From an uncultured Candidatus Puniceispirillum sp. (GTDB lineage: Bacteria > Pseudomonadota > Alphaproteobacteria > Puniceispirillales > Puniceispirillaceae): a stretch of 64,000 bases of DNA. Shown here piece after piece: positions 38,581 through 48,972 of the stretch. Within the stretch, counting starts at the first letter, position 1. Each line of letters opens with the position of its first letter. The notes under the pieces were generated by a model. That model saw only the letters and a program-made list of their open reading frames with translations, ran no database searches and was not told where the DNA came from. The stretch spans positions 62,001-126,000 of the forward strand of contig CAJJBY010000009.1 in the NCBI GenBank assembly GCA_905182545.1, in the 5' to 3' direction. The position numbers and the translations under genes were made by a program.

Positions 38581-40265
38581 CTATTTTTTTGAGGTGCCAG
38601 CCTGCGAAAACAATCCGGACTTACCGCCAACAAGTTGAAGTAATTCACCTAGATGCATCGCGGCTTTGTCGTTTGACAATGTGGCTCGGATCAAATGGCA
38701 GTCTGGCTTTCATGTCATCCCCCGTCACTGCCGCCAATACATCACCCAAATTCAGATCCCTGTAGATGATAGTTTATCGCTGCTGCGTCAAGGTCTGGAT
38801 CGCGGATTACCGCGTCAATAAGTGCTTTTTTCAGGCTTTCGAGTGTTTGATCCCCCGAATCGAGCATCAACAAGGCCTCAAAATTGGCAGAAACCAAGGA
38901 TGGATGCGCCAATAATATTGCCACAACCGCACGATGCCGATTAATCAGCCCTGTTTGCGGCCGAAACGCGCGCCGCGGTGCCACCATTGATGATATGCCA
39001 CGAATTTGATTACGCATTGCGGCGATTCGGCTTTCGATTTCATCACCATAGGCGCTTCGTACCTGATTATTGCCAATGCTGCGAACATGGCCGCGAACCG
39101 CCTGCCAGAATTGCGCCCGCGCCTCGGGCTGGCGAATATCAAATTCGGCCTGTGTCTGTTCCCACAGACTATCAACAAGTGACCGCGCCGTGCCAATCAA
39201 TTTGCGAAACCCCTCAGGCCCGCTTGCCGCAATTAGATCGTCAGGATCCATGCCTTGAGGAAGCGCCGCCAGCCGCACCGATCGTCCGGGCTCGAGAAGC
39301 GGTAAAATCCGTTCAAGGGCGCGCGTTTGCGCCCGTTGTCCGGCAGCATCACCGTCAAAGCACAAAACCGGTTCATCATGCAATTTCCACAACAGCGCAA
39401 TCTGTTCAGGCGTCAAGGCCGTGCCAAGCGGTGCCACTGCCGCAGCAGCGCCGCTGCGATGAATGGCAATCACATCCATATAGCCCTCAGCAACAACAAG
39501 AGGCAGATTCCGGCGAAGCCCTTCACGCGCTTGAACCCATCCATAAAGAACGGCTTTTTTCGAAAAGGTCGGCCCCTCGCCCGAATTCAGATATTTTGGC
39601 TGGGCATCACCAAGCGCCCGCGCGCCAAAGGCAATCACCTTGCCTTGTCTGTTTTCGATCGGAAACATGACGCGGTCGCGAAAATAATCATAAAGACTGC
39701 CATCACGATCCGACTTACGGATCACACCCGCGGCAAGCATATCCTCATCGGAAAAGCCCTTATCCTTTAACGCGGCACGCAGCCCCATTCGCGGCGAATA
39801 GCCAATCCGGTAGGTTTTCACAATCGCCGAATCGAGCCTGCGCTGCTTTAAATAGCGGGTTGCATTGCGGCCACCATCAAGCTGCATTGCGGCTTCGAAA
39901 AACAAGGTTGTCTCTTCCAGAATTTCAAGCGCGGCCTTGCGCTGACGTGATGTGGCCAGATCTTGTGGAACTGTGCTCGGCACGGCCAATCCGGCCATTT
40001 CGGCAAGACGTTCAACTGCTTCCATAAATTCCAAACCATCCATTTCACGAAGAAACGAAATCGCATCTCCATGAACACCACATCCAAAACAATGGTAAAA
40101 CCCATCATCATCAACAACGGAAAAAGACGGGGTTTTTTCGGCATGAAACGGACATAGACCGCTGTGACGGCGGCCTTTGCGGATCAGCTTTACCCGCCGC
40201 CCAACAACATCGGAAAGCGGCACGCGTTGGCGAAGATCTTCGATAAATTCGGGCGGCACCGCCAT
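38581..40265 (-). CDS. dnaG: DNA primase DnaG (C-terminus frameshifted)
   Basis: Makes RNA primers at the fork. The zinc domain has CPFHAEKTPSFSV and CFGCGVHGDAISF. The catalytic core has FPIENRQGKVIAFGARAL, and the TOPRIM motifs are VVAEGYMDVIAIHR and VLCFDGDAAGQRA. The clean ORF stops at 38742 after GSEFG. Reading past two apparent one-base insertions (GGG near 38758 and around 38680) gives DLNLGDVLAAVTGDDMKARL and later DKAAMHLGELLQLVGG, ending at 38581. That yields about 560 residues. The extension past 38742 is inferred from coding-like composition, and rpoD follows 110 bp on. Confidence 0.85.
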
Positions 40266-40475
40266 AATTTAAAGCTCCGCTTGGCTGGTCAGCTAAAAGA
40301 GGTTTCAGTGATGGGGTCACTGTTGGCCAGCAACCATATTTATCGATATCATAAACTGAGGCGTCAAAACCACCAAATTTGGCAAGGTCGATCAACTTGG
40401 CATCAGGCGGGCAGGATCAGAACGTCTTAAAACCGCGATAAATAACGAACTTGTTAGGTACAGTGAAAAGGCTGA

Positions 40476-40937
40476 TCAGCTTTTTCCCATCAGGGCTGTC
40501 TTGACCGCCTGACTGGCAGCCGAAAAATCCATCTGGCCAGCGTAATTGCTTTTCAAAAAGCCCATCACCTGCCCCATATCCTTGACCGATGCTGCGCTTG
40601 TTTGTTCGATGGCAACGGCAATTGCCGACTTCATTTCGTCATCACTTAGCTGGGCTGGCAAAAATCCTTTGATGATGGTAATTTCGGCTTCTTCAGCGTC
40701 GGCCAGTTCGGGGCGCCCACCATCATTATACATTTTTGCTGATTCGGTGCGTTGCTTGATCATCGTCTGTAACAGGCCAAGGATATCATCATCGCTGATG
40801 CCATCAGGATTGCCATTGCCTCTTGCAGCGATGTCACGATCTTTCAGGGCAGCCATAATAAGCCGCATTGTGCCTAAAGCTGCCTGATCCTTATCCTTTA
40901 ATGCCTGCTTCATTGCTGCTGCAATATTTTCGCGCAT
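40476..40937 (-). CDS. GatB/YqeY domain protein
   Basis: Small YqeY-family protein related to the tail domain of GatB. The 153-residue form begins MRENIAAAMKQALKDKDQ and shows TMRLIMAALKDRDIAARG, LLQTMIKQRTESAKMYNDGGRPELADAEEAEI and DMGQVMGFLKSNYAGQMDFS. The ATG at 40937 fits family starts better than the ORF start at 40979. A short dyad, AAAAAGCTGATCAGCCTTTT, overlaps the stop and might act in termination. The family's precise role is unsettled. Confidence 0.9.
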   Translation of the reverse strand: MRENIAAAMKQALKDKDQAALGTMRLIMAALKDRDIAARGNGNPDGISDDDILGLLQTMIKQRTESAKMYNDGGRPELADAEEAEITIIKGFLPAQLSDDEMKSAIAVAIEQTSAASVKDMGQVMGFLKSNYAGQMDFSAASQAVKTALMGKS

Positions 40938-41125
40938 GAGAATGTAATCCTTTATGAAACCAATGAGGTGTCGCTCCAACTAAACGACGCGCTTTTACGT
41001 GACTAAAGCAAATGCTGCAAGCCCTCCTGCTTTGGCTTGACCAATTGCGTCTGCTCGGGTATCACAACATCCGTTTGGTAACATCGGTTTGCTAACGGGT
41101 TTCTTGTAGCAGGATATAGGATCAA

Positions 41126-42319
41126 ATGGGGCAGAAAATCAAGTCTGGCCAGTATTTTGCTGCGCTTCGCTCCAATCAGTACAATCCGACAGCAGCCCTC
41201 GTTCTTGAAGATGGATCTGTCTTCACCGGCTATGGATTCGGTGCCGCCATCACCAATGTTGGCGAAATATGTTTCAACACATCAATGACTGGCTATCAGG
41301 AAATCCTGACCGACCCTTCCTATGCTGGACAGATCATCACTTTCACCTTTCCGCATATTGGCAATGTTGGCGCCAATAATCAGGATTTCGAGACCATAAA
41401 ACCGGCCGCCTTGGGATTGATCGTTCGTCAAGCGGTCACCAATCCGGCAAGCTGGCGGGCAACAAGTGATCTTGATAGCTGGCTGAAAACGCATAATCTG
41501 CCCGGGATTAGCGGCATTGACACGCGCGCGCTGACCCGCCGCATTCGCGATCTTGGCGCACCGCGCGGCGCTTTGTGTCATGCGCCTGATGGCAATATTG
41601 ACATTGACGCGCTTAAGGCACAGGCCGCCGCATGGCCTGGTCTGAAAAACATGGATCTTGCGATTGATGTCACTTGTGACAATCCCCACGATTGGCATCA
41701 GGGAAGCTGGCAGATGGACAAATCAATCCACCTTGAAACGCCGTCCAAATATAAAGTCGTGGCCATGGATTTTGGCTGCAAACACAATATTCTGCGCAGT
41801 CTTGAAGATGCTGGCTGCGCGGTTCACGTTGTGCCAGCGAATGCCACAGCTGACGAAATCATGGCCTTGCAGCCAGACGGCGTATTTTTATCAAATGGTC
41901 CCGGTGATCCGGCTGCAACCGCCGCTTATGCTGGCCCGCAGATTGCTAAGCTGATTGATCAAAATATGCCGGTATTTGGCATTTGTATCGGTCATCAGCT
42001 TATGGCCTGGGCGCTTGGTGCCAAAACCCACAAAATGGACCGCGGTCATCGCGGCGCCAATCATCCGGTCAAAGACCTTGCCACTGGCAAGATCGAGATC
42101 ACCAGCCAGAATCATGGTTTTGTGGTCGATCCGAACAGCCTGCCTGCCACATTGGAAGTGTCGCATATTTCGCTTTTCGATCAATCGATCGAAGGGCTGC
42201 GTCACACCAGCAAACCTGCCTTTTGTGTTCAATATCACCCCGAATCATCACCTGGACCACATGATTCGCGGTATCTGTTTGAACGATTTACCGACCTGAT
42301 GGAAAAAACGAGAGCTTAA
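41126..42319 (+). CDS. carA: Carbamoyl-phosphate synthase small subunit
   Basis: Glutamine amidotransferase subunit that feeds ammonia to CarB. The N-terminal domain has FTGYGFGAAITNVGEICFNTSMTGYQEILTDPSYAGQI. In the C-terminal GATase domain, catalytic Cys lies in PVFGICIGHQLMAWALGA and His/Glu in QYHPESSPGPHDS. At 397 residues it is complete. carB begins three bases after the stop, so the two are translationally coupled. GGATATAGGATC precedes the start. Confidence 0.97.
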   Translation: MGQKIKSGQYFAALRSNQYNPTAALVLEDGSVFTGYGFGAAITNVGEICFNTSMTGYQEILTDPSYAGQIITFTFPHIGNVGANNQDFETIKPAALGLIVRQAVTNPASWRATSDLDSWLKTHNLPGISGIDTRALTRRIRDLGAPRGALCHAPDGNIDIDALKAQAAAWPGLKNMDLAIDVTCDNPHDWHQGSWQMDKSIHLETPSKYKVVAMDFGCKHNILRSLEDAGCAVHVVPANATADEIMALQPDGVFLSNGPGDPAATAAYAGPQIAKLIDQNMPVFGICIGHQLMAWALGAKTHKMDRGHRGANHPVKDLATGKIEITSQNHGFVVDPNSLPATLEVSHISLFDQSIEGLRHTSKPAFCVQYHPESSPGPHDSRYLFERFTDLMEKTRA

Positions 42320-42322
42320 GAT

Positions 42323-45300
42323 ATGCCGCGCCGCAACGATATCAAATCTATTCTCATCATCGGCGCTGGCCCCATTATTATTGGGCAGGCCTGCGAATTC
42401 GACTATTCTGGCGCACAGGCCTGTAAGGCACTCAAGGCCGATGGCTATCGCATCATTCTGGTAAATTCCAATCCAGCAACGATCATGACCGATCCGGACA
42501 TGGCCGATGCCACCTATATCGAGCCAATCACCCCGGGCACCGTTGCCAAAATCATCGAAGCTGAGCGCCCCGATGCACTGTTGCCGACAATGGGCGGCCA
42601 AACTGCGCTGAATACCGCGCTTTCGCTTTATCATGACGGCACTTTGGAAAAATACGGCGTCGAAATGATTGGCGCACGAACCGCCTCAATCGAAATGGCC
42701 GAAGACCGCGAATTATTCCGCCTGGCGATGGAACGGATCGGGCTTGAATGCGCCCGCGCCAGCACGGTCAATAATTTTGCCGACGCACTGGCTGCCCTTG
42801 ATAAGGTTGGTTTGCCAGCGATTATTCGCCCGTCTTTCACCCTTGGTGGTGAAGGTGGCGGCGTTGCCTATAACCGCGCCGAATTTGAGACCATCGTTGG
42901 CAATGGTCTTCGTCTGTCGCCGGTGTCCGAAGTGCTGATCGAAGAATCGCTTCTTGGCTGGAAAGAATTTGAGATGGAGGTTGTGCGCGACACGACCGAT
43001 AATTGCATCATCATCTGTTCAATCGAAAATATTGATCCGATGGGTGTCCATACAGGGGATTCGGTTACCGTTGCCCCTGCCCTGACCCTTACCGACAAGG
43101 AATATCAGGTACTTCGTAATGCGTCATTGGCGGTGCTTCGTGAAATTGGCGTCGATACTGGCGGGTCAAATGTACAATTTGCCGTTTGCCCAAATACCGG
43201 CCGTGTCATTGTGATCGAGATGAACCCGCGCGTCAGCCGCTCATCAGCACTTGCTTCAAAGGCAACCGGTTTTCCGATTGCCAAAGTCGCTGCCAAATTG
43301 GCAGTTGGGTATCGGCTTGACGAGCTGGTCAATGACATTACCGGCGTCACCCCAGCCAGTTTTGAGCCAACCATCGATTATGTTGTGACCAAAATCCCGC
43401 GCTTTACCTTTGAAAAATTTGCTGGTGCCGAACAAAATCTTTCGACCTCGATGAAGTCGGTTGGTGAGGCCATGGCGGTTGGCCGGTCATTTGAAGAAAG
43501 CCTGCAAAAGGCGCTTCGGTCGATGGAAATTGGCCTGACAGGTTTGAATAATGTCGATATGCCTGCACCTGACAGCGCGCTTGGCGAAGACCCGCTCCGC
43601 GGCTGGCTTGGCGAGCTGGTTCCAAACCGGATTTTGCGCATTGCGATGGCATTGCGAAGCGGCATGTCAATTGCCGAAGTGCATAGCGCAACAAGTTGGG
43701 ATATCTGGTTTCTGGAACGGATTGCGGCCATCATTGAGGCTGAAAACGCCATTATCAATAATGGCTTGCCAGATGATGCGGTATCACTTCGCCATCTGAA
43801 AACGCTTGGCTTTGCCGATAGCCGCCTTGCCGAGCTTGCCAATCTTGATGATGCCACCGTTCGGGCGATGCGCGTAACCGCAGGGGTCAAACCTGTCTAT
43901 AAGCGGATCGATACCTGCGCTGCCGAATTTGCATCTGATACCGCCTATATGTATTCAACCTATGAAGTCACCGATCAGGCCGAATGTGAGTCTGATCCAA
44001 GTGACCGGAAAAAAATTGTCATCCTTGGTGGCGGGCCAAACCGCATTGGTCAGGGAATCGAATTTGACTATTGCTGTGTTCATGCTTGCTATGCGCTGTC
44101 CGAGGCTGGCTATGAAACCATCATGATCAATTGTAATCCGGAAACAGTTTCAACCGATTATGACACGTCCGACCGGCTGTATTTTGAGCCTTTGACCGAC
44201 GAAGATGTGATTTCTGTCATCAAGCGCGAGGCCGAAAATGGCGATCTGCGCGGCGTTATCGTCCAGCTTGGCGGGCAAACTCCGCTGAAAATCGCCGCCG
44301 CTTTGGAAGCCGAAGGCATCCCCATCCTTGGTACCAGCCCAGATGCAATCGACCTTGCCGAAGACCGCGAACGCTTTCAAAAACTATTGCAAAAGCTGGA
44401 TCTGTTGCAGCCCGAAAATGGCATTGCCCATTCGGCCGAAGAAGCCCGCGCGATTGTTGACCGTATTGGCCTGCCGGTTGTCATCCGGCCATCCTATGTT
44501 CTTGGTGGGCGGGCGATGGAAGTCGTTCACCAAATCACCGATCTTGAACGCTATATGCGTGATGCGGTTGTTGTATCGGGAGCCAACCCTGTGTTGATTG
44601 ACCGCTTTCTCAATAATGCCATCGAAGTTGATGTTGATGCGCTATGCGATGGCACTGATGTCTATATTGGTGGCATCATGGAACATATCGAAGAAGCTGG
44701 TATTCATTCTGGCGATTCTGCCTGTTCCTTACCGCCACAGCATTTATCCGACGAAATTCTTGCCGAAATCCGCCACCAAACCTCAGAGCTTGCCTTTGCG
44801 CTGAATGTTGTCGGTTTGATGAATATCCAATTCGCCATCCGCGAAGATAAAATCTATCTTCTTGAAGTTAATCCGCGCGGCAGTCGCACGGTGCCGTTTG
44901 TCGCAAAAACCACCGGCGTTCCACTTGCCAAAATCGCCTCACGCGTGATGGCTGGCGAAAAGCTGGCAAGCTTTAATCTCAAGGATTTTGATTTGCCGCA
45001 TGTTGCGGTGAAAGAAGCGGTCTTCCCATTTGCCCGGTTCCCGGGTGTTGATGTGTTCCTTGGCCCTGAAATGAAATCAACTGGCGAGGTCATGGGCATT
45101 GACCGCAGCTTTGGCGCGGCATTTTCCAAAAGCCAGCAAGGTGCCGGTGTTGATTTGCCGCTATCGGGCACTGTCTTTATTTCGGTCAGGGATGAAGATA
45201 AACAAGCGTTTGTCGAAATTTGTCGAAGCCTTGTCAAAGATGGCTTTAAGGTTCTGGCAACAGGCGGCACCACCGATGCCTTGAATGAGGCTGGTGTTCC

Positions 45301-45571
45301 GGCAACACGGATCAATAAGGTGATGGAAGGCAGGCCGCATGCTGTTGATGCGATGCTGTCTGGCGAGATTCAGCTTGTTTTCAACACCGCCAAGGGTGCT
45401 GGGGCTATCAAGGATTCTTTCTCGCTTCGGCATAACGCCCTTACCAATAAAATCCCCTATTACACAACGGTTTCAGGAAGCCGCGCCGCGGCTGAAGCCA
45501 TTCGCGCCCTTCGTCAAGGACAGCTTGGTGTCCGCACCTTGCAGGATTATCTTGCAGATATTAAGCGTTAA
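42323..45571 (+). CDS. carB: Carbamoyl-phosphate synthase large subunit
   Basis: Synthesises carbamoyl phosphate for pyrimidines and arginine. The 1082-residue protein has the duplicated synthetase halves: [30 protein letters not shown] in the first and [21 protein letters not shown] in the second. Each has an ATP-grasp fold ([17 protein letters not shown] and [15 protein letters not shown]). The C-terminal MGS-like allosteric domain includes [18 protein letters not shown]. The length is complete and the frame intact. Confidence 0.98.
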   Translation: MPRRNDIKSILIIGAGPIIIGQACEFDYSGAQACKALKADGYRIILVNSNPATIMTDPDMADATYIEPITPGTVAKIIEAERPDALLPTMGGQTALNTALSLYHDGTLEKYGVEMIGARTASIEMAEDRELFRLAMERIGLECARASTVNNFADALAALDKVGLPAIIRPSFTLGGEGGGVAYNRAEFETIVGNGLRLSPVSEVLIEESLLGWKEFEMEVVRDTTDNCIIICSIENIDPMGVHTGDSVTVAPALTLTDKEYQVLRNASLAVLREIGVDTGGSNVQFAVCPNTGRVIVIEMNPRVSRSSALASKATGFPIAKVAAKLAVGYRLDELVNDITGVTPASFEPTIDYVVTKIPRFTFEKFAGAEQNLSTSMKSVGEAMAVGRSFEESLQKALRSMEIGLTGLNNVDMPAPDSALGEDPLRGWLGELVPNRILRIAMALRSGMSIAEVHSATSWDIWFLERIAAIIEAENAIINNGLPDDAVSLRHLKTLGFADSRLAELANLDDATVRAMRVTAGVKPVYKRIDTCAAEFASDTAYMYSTYEVTDQAECESDPSDRKKIVILGGGPNRIGQGIEFDYCCVHACYALSEAGYETIMINCNPETVSTDYDTSDRLYFEPLTDEDVISVIKREAENGDLRGVIVQLGGQTPLKIAAALEAEGIPILGTSPDAIDLAEDRERFQKLLQKLDLLQPENGIAHSAEEARAIVDRIGLPVVIRPSYVLGGRAMEVVHQITDLERYMRDAVVVSGANPVLIDRFLNNAIEVDVDALCDGTDVYIGGIMEHIEEAGIHSGDSACSLPPQHLSDEILAEIRHQTSELAFALNVVGLMNIQFAIREDKIYLLEVNPRGSRTVPFVAKTTGVPLAKIASRVMAGEKLASFNLKDFDLPHVAVKEAVFPFARFPGVDVFLGPEMKSTGEVMGIDRSFGAAFSKSQQGAGVDLPLSGTVFISVRDEDKQAFVEICRSLVKDGFKVLATGGTTDALNEAGVPATRINKVMEGRPHAVDAMLSGEIQLVFNTAKGAGAIKDSFSLRHNALTNKIPYYTTVSGSRAAAEAIRALRQGQLGVRTLQDYLADIKR

Positions 45572-45604
45572 CCGTTAACCTACGGTAAGACTATTGGTTA
45601 ACGC
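45565..45604 (+). promoter_or_regulatory. Inverted repeat GCGTTAACC / GGTTAACGC between carB and greA
   Basis: A perfect nine-base inverted repeat with 22 bases between the arms. It overlaps the carB stop and lies 36 bp before greA. A second small hairpin, GCCGC-TTT-GCGGC, follows at 45603-45615. Together they may be a weak terminator for carAB or a leader for greA. The lack of a T tract argues against a classic terminator. Confidence 0.4.
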
Positions 45605-45639
45605 CGCTTTGCGGCTCGCGTAGATGGATTTGTAAAACG

Positions 45640-46128
45640 ATGGAAAAAATACCTTTCACCCCACAGGGGCTCGATGTCATTAAAGAAGAGCTTGCGCATC
45701 TAAAAGGCACTGAGCGTCAGGCCGTGATTAATGCCATTGCCGTTGCCCGCGAGCATGGTGATCTGTCGGAAAATGCCGAATATCACGCTGCGCGTGAAAA
45801 ACAATCATTCATCGAAGGTCGCATTTCTGAGCTTGAAGATGTGACAAGCCGCGCCGAAGTTATCGATGCGGAAAAATTAAATGGTGAAAAAGTGACATTT
45901 GGCACAAGCGTTGGTGTTGTTGACGAAGAAACCGACGAAGAATCGCTGTATCATATTGTCGGGCCTTACGAAACTGATATTTCCAAACGCATGATTTCAA
46001 CATCATCACCCGTTGCGCGTGCCGTCATTGGCAAAAGCGTTGGCGACTCGGTTGAGGTGCAAACCCCGGGCGGCGTGCGGTCTTATGAGATATTGACGAT
46101 TGCCTTATTTGACATCACCAAGGTCTAA
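45640..46128 (+). CDS. greA: Transcription elongation factor GreA
   Basis: Reactivates backtracked RNA polymerase by stimulating transcript cleavage. The 162-residue protein has N-terminal coiled coil QGLDVIKEELAHLKGTERQAV with the acidic tip region HGDLSENAEYHAAREKQSFIEGRISELE. The C-terminal FKBP-like domain includes SPVARAVIGKSVGDSVEVQTPGG. Complete and typical. Confidence 0.97.
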   Translation: MEKIPFTPQGLDVIKEELAHLKGTERQAVINAIAVAREHGDLSENAEYHAAREKQSFIEGRISELEDVTSRAEVIDAEKLNGEKVTFGTSVGVVDEETDEESLYHIVGPYETDISKRMISTSSPVARAVIGKSVGDSVEVQTPGGVRSYEILTIALFDITKV

Positions 46129-46154
46129 TAAAACCAAACACGCATGAGCAAAAC

Positions 46155-46187
46155 CAACCAAGGTTTGGCATTAGCTAGGCTTGGTTG
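46155..46187. terminator. Possible bidirectional terminator between greA and Lrp
   Basis: CAACCAAG (46155-46162) and CTTGGTTG (46180-46187) form an eight-pair stem between the convergent greA and Lrp-family genes, overlapping the end of the latter. There is no clear T run, so efficiency is doubtful. Confidence 0.35.
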
Positions 46188-46654
46188 ATTGGCACGCCAT
46201 CAAGCTGTTTTGCCGACCGGATCGACAAGGCGGTTTTCACATGGCTGACATTTTTTGCTGGTGTCAGATAGCTTGTCAGGAATTTCTGGAAATCATCCCA
46301 ATCATGCGCAACTATTTTCAATAGAAAATCGGTTTCGCCCATCAGCATATGGCATTCGCGCACTTGCGGCCATGTCGATACCAGCGTTTCAAAATCCTGC
46401 AAATCGGTTTCGGCCTGACTGGTCAGACCAACAAAGGCAAACACCTGAACGCTATAGCCAAGCGCGTCCGAATCAATATCGGCATGATAGCCTTTGATAA
46501 TACCAGCATCTTCTAATGCGCGAACCCGCCGAAGACATGGCGGTGCCGAAATACCGGCATTTTTGGCAAGATCGACATTCGTCATGCGCCCATGATCTTG
46601 CAAATCATGCAAAATCTGCCGATCAACCGAGTCCAGTTTGATTTTTTCAGCCAT
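46175..46654 (-). CDS. Lrp/AsnC family transcriptional regulator
   Basis: A 159-residue regulator. The N-terminal winged helix has LDSVDRQILHDLQDHGRMTNVDLAKNAGISAPPCLRRVRALEDAGIIKGY. The C-terminal RAM effector domain has VQVFAFVGLTSQAETDLQDFE and ECHMLMGETDFLLKIVAHD. It probably senses an amino acid, and it is divergent from the ELM1-like gene. The target cannot be told. Confidence 0.93.
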   Translation of the reverse strand: MAEKIKLDSVDRQILHDLQDHGRMTNVDLAKNAGISAPPCLRRVRALEDAGIIKGYHADIDSDALGYSVQVFAFVGLTSQAETDLQDFETLVSTWPQVRECHMLMGETDFLLKIVAHDWDDFQKFLTSYLTPAKNVSHVKTALSIRSAKQLDGVPINQA

Positions 46655-46809
46655 AAATACAGCGCCAGCATTAATAAAGCGTTACGATAAGATATGCATA
46701 ATAGACGCGCCACGCATCATTCGACAAGCGATATTGCGTAATATTATTGCCTGAAGACCGCGCCCAAGTTACTTATAGTTATCAAACCGACCAAGATGGA
46801 GACATCGCC

Positions 46810-47856
46810 TTGCCCGCATCCACCCCTTTGCCCTCCTCGGGCAAAACTAACGAAACCAACGGTGAAAATTCCCAGATTTGGGTGATTAGCGATGGCACGG
46901 CAGGCATGCGGCTGCAGGCAATTGCGCTTGGCGATGCGTTGATCGCTGCCGACATAACAAACCAGACCAGCCTTGCCGATATCATCAGTAAACCATCTTG
47001 GTGGCTTCGGCACTTGCCGCGGCTTGTTCCTTTCCTGCCGAAAACCTTGTTATCGTCTTGGCTTGGGTCAATTGCCGGTCGCCTAAGCAAGGACAAACCG
47101 GCAATCATCATCACTTGTGGTCGGCGTATGGCGGGAACTTCGATCGCCCTCAAACAGCTTTCAAAGGCACATGCGGTTGGCACACGCACAATCCATATTC
47201 AAGATCCGCGCTTGCCGCCACATTATTTTGATATTTTGATCGTGCCACAGCATGATCCGGCACGCGGCGCAAATGTCCTAACAAACATGGCATCGTTAAA
47301 CCGTCTTGATATGCCTAAGATCGCCGATGCGGCAAATCAGCTTGGCAAGAAATGGCGCGCCCTTCCCGCGCCGCGGGTGGCGGTGCTGCTTGGCGGGGCC
47401 AATCGGCGCTATGATATTTCGGCGATCATGGCAAAGGATATGGCGAGCCGGCTTGCCGATTTTGCCACCAAAACAGGGGCCAGCCTTGCGCTGATCCCAT
47501 CACGGCGCACACCTGCCAATCTTGTTACCCAGCTTACAGCCGCGCTTGGGCCATTGCCCTATGCGGTCATGGATCAGGCCGAAAATAACCCCTATCCGGG
47601 GATTTTGGGGCTAGTTGATGCGGTGATTGTCACATCTGATTCGGTCAATATGATTTCTGAGGCAACAATCACCAGCCTGCCAATTCTGATTGCCGAATGG
47701 AAAAGCGAAACCGGCCGGATTGGCGCGTTTCATGATGCAATGATGGCAGCGGGGCATATTGCGCCATTGCGCGAGAAGATTCCGCAAGACGGCTTTACCC
47801 CGCTTTTTGAAATGCCCGCTATTGTAAAATCGGTTTTGGCGCGGCTTAACAGCTAG
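46810..47856 (+). CDS. ELM1/GtrOC1-like protein
   Basis: Member of the ELM1 (mitochondrial fission ELM1 / DUF1022) family, present in many Alphaproteobacteria. It has IWVISDGTAGMRLQAIAL, ITCGRRMAGTSIALKQLS, IHIQDPRLPPHYFDILIVPQHDP, VAVLLGGANRRYDIS and VIVTSDSVNMISEATI, typical of a glycosyltransferase-like two-lobed fold. The function is not well known in bacteria. No ATG opens the frame. The TTG at 46810 follows GGAGAC and is preferred to the TTG at 46747. Confidence 0.82.
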   Translation: MPASTPLPSSGKTNETNGENSQIWVISDGTAGMRLQAIALGDALIAADITNQTSLADIISKPSWWLRHLPRLVPFLPKTLLSSWLGSIAGRLSKDKPAIIITCGRRMAGTSIALKQLSKAHAVGTRTIHIQDPRLPPHYFDILIVPQHDPARGANVLTNMASLNRLDMPKIADAANQLGKKWRALPAPRVAVLLGGANRRYDISAIMAKDMASRLADFATKTGASLALIPSRRTPANLVTQLTAALGPLPYAVMDQAENNPYPGILGLVDAVIVTSDSVNMISEATITSLPILIAEWKSETGRIGAFHDAMMAAGHIAPLREKIPQDGFTPLFEMPAIVKSVLARLNS

Positions 47857-47882
47857 AGTGCCGCCAGCCAAGCCAAGGGTAA

Positions 47883-48860
47883 TCAGTGAAATAATTTGCG
47901 GTCATCATTGGGGAACATGCCATCATAAAGACCGGCAACCTGTTCACCATATCCGTTATAGATTTGCGTTCTCACATTCTTATTACTGCCAAGCAGCCGT
48001 TCGGTTTTTTGTGACCAACGCGGATGCGGCACATCAGGATTCACATTTGCCCAAAACCCATATTCACGCGCATTCAACTGTTCCCAAAAAGACACGGGCT
48101 GTTGGTCGGTAAAGGTAAAGCGCGTAATCGATTTGACCGATTTAAAACCATATTTCCACGGTGTCACCAACCGGATTGGCGCACCGTTCTGCGCTGGCAT
48201 TGGTTTACCATAAATGCCAGTTGCCAAAAAGGCCAATTCATTTGTGGCTTCGGCAAGGGTTAGCCCCTCAACATAGGGCCATGGATACCAGCTTTGCTTT
48301 TGTCCAGGGGCAATTGACGGGTCAAAAAAGGTTTCCATCTGCAAATATTTAGCTTCGGGTTTTGGGTTTGCCAGCTTGACCAAATTGGCCAATGGCACGC
48401 CACTCCACGGCACAGCCATCGCCCATGCCTCAACACAGCGATGCCGGTAAAGTCGTTCTTCCAGCCCGCCCGCCTTGGCGATCATATCTTCGGCATCTAG
48501 CTGCATTTCAGTTTCAACCAAGCCGTCAATTGTGACCATCCACGGATCAGTAACCAGCTTTTGCGCCCGTTTCAAGATATTCTTTGATGATCCGAATTCG
48601 TAAAAATTCGTATAGGTTGTTGCATCATCTTCGGGCGTGATATCGCGGTCTAGCCGATAGGCCATATTGCGCGGCGCTGGATAACCTTCGATGGCAGCCG
48701 CCGCAGCCGCCGCAAACCCGCCAACGCCAGTCAAGGCAGTCGTCAGTCCAAGACCAGCAAAGCCTGCAGCGCGAAGCCATTCTCGGCGGTTTAGGTAAAT
48801 ATGCTCAGATGTCGCATCGGCTTCAGCCATAGCCCAGCTTGGGCATTTTTTGATCAGCAT
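47883..48860 (-). CDS. msrP: Periplasmic methionine sulfoxide reductase catalytic subunit MsrP
   Basis: Molybdopterin enzyme (YedY/MsrP) that repairs oxidised methionines in periplasmic proteins. A twin-arginine-type N-terminus NRREWLRAAGFAGLGLTTAL precedes AYRLDRDITPEDDATTYTNFYEFGSSK. The Mo-ligand Cys is in EERLYRHRCVEAWAMAVPWSG. The end FWEQLNAREYGFWANVNPDVPHPRW matches. At 325 residues it is complete. The haem partner MsrQ is not next to it here. It needs Moco, to which the moaD gene in this window relates. Confidence 0.93.
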   Translation of the reverse strand: MLIKKCPSWAMAEADATSEHIYLNRREWLRAAGFAGLGLTTALTGVGGFAAAAAAAIEGYPAPRNMAYRLDRDITPEDDATTYTNFYEFGSSKNILKRAQKLVTDPWMVTIDGLVETEMQLDAEDMIAKAGGLEERLYRHRCVEAWAMAVPWSGVPLANLVKLANPKPEAKYLQMETFFDPSIAPGQKQSWYPWPYVEGLTLAEATNELAFLATGIYGKPMPAQNGAPIRLVTPWKYGFKSVKSITRFTFTDQQPVSFWEQLNAREYGFWANVNPDVPHPRWSQKTERLLGSNKNVRTQIYNGYGEQVAGLYDGMFPNDDRKLFH

Positions 48861-48972
48861 TGGCTATCTCCTTCGGCGACAAGGCGTTGGTGATCTCTAT
48901 CCCTACTGAGCCAATATGGCAACTATGCGGCATAATCTTGCGGCATCCGCACCAATCGCAACATCAGATGTT

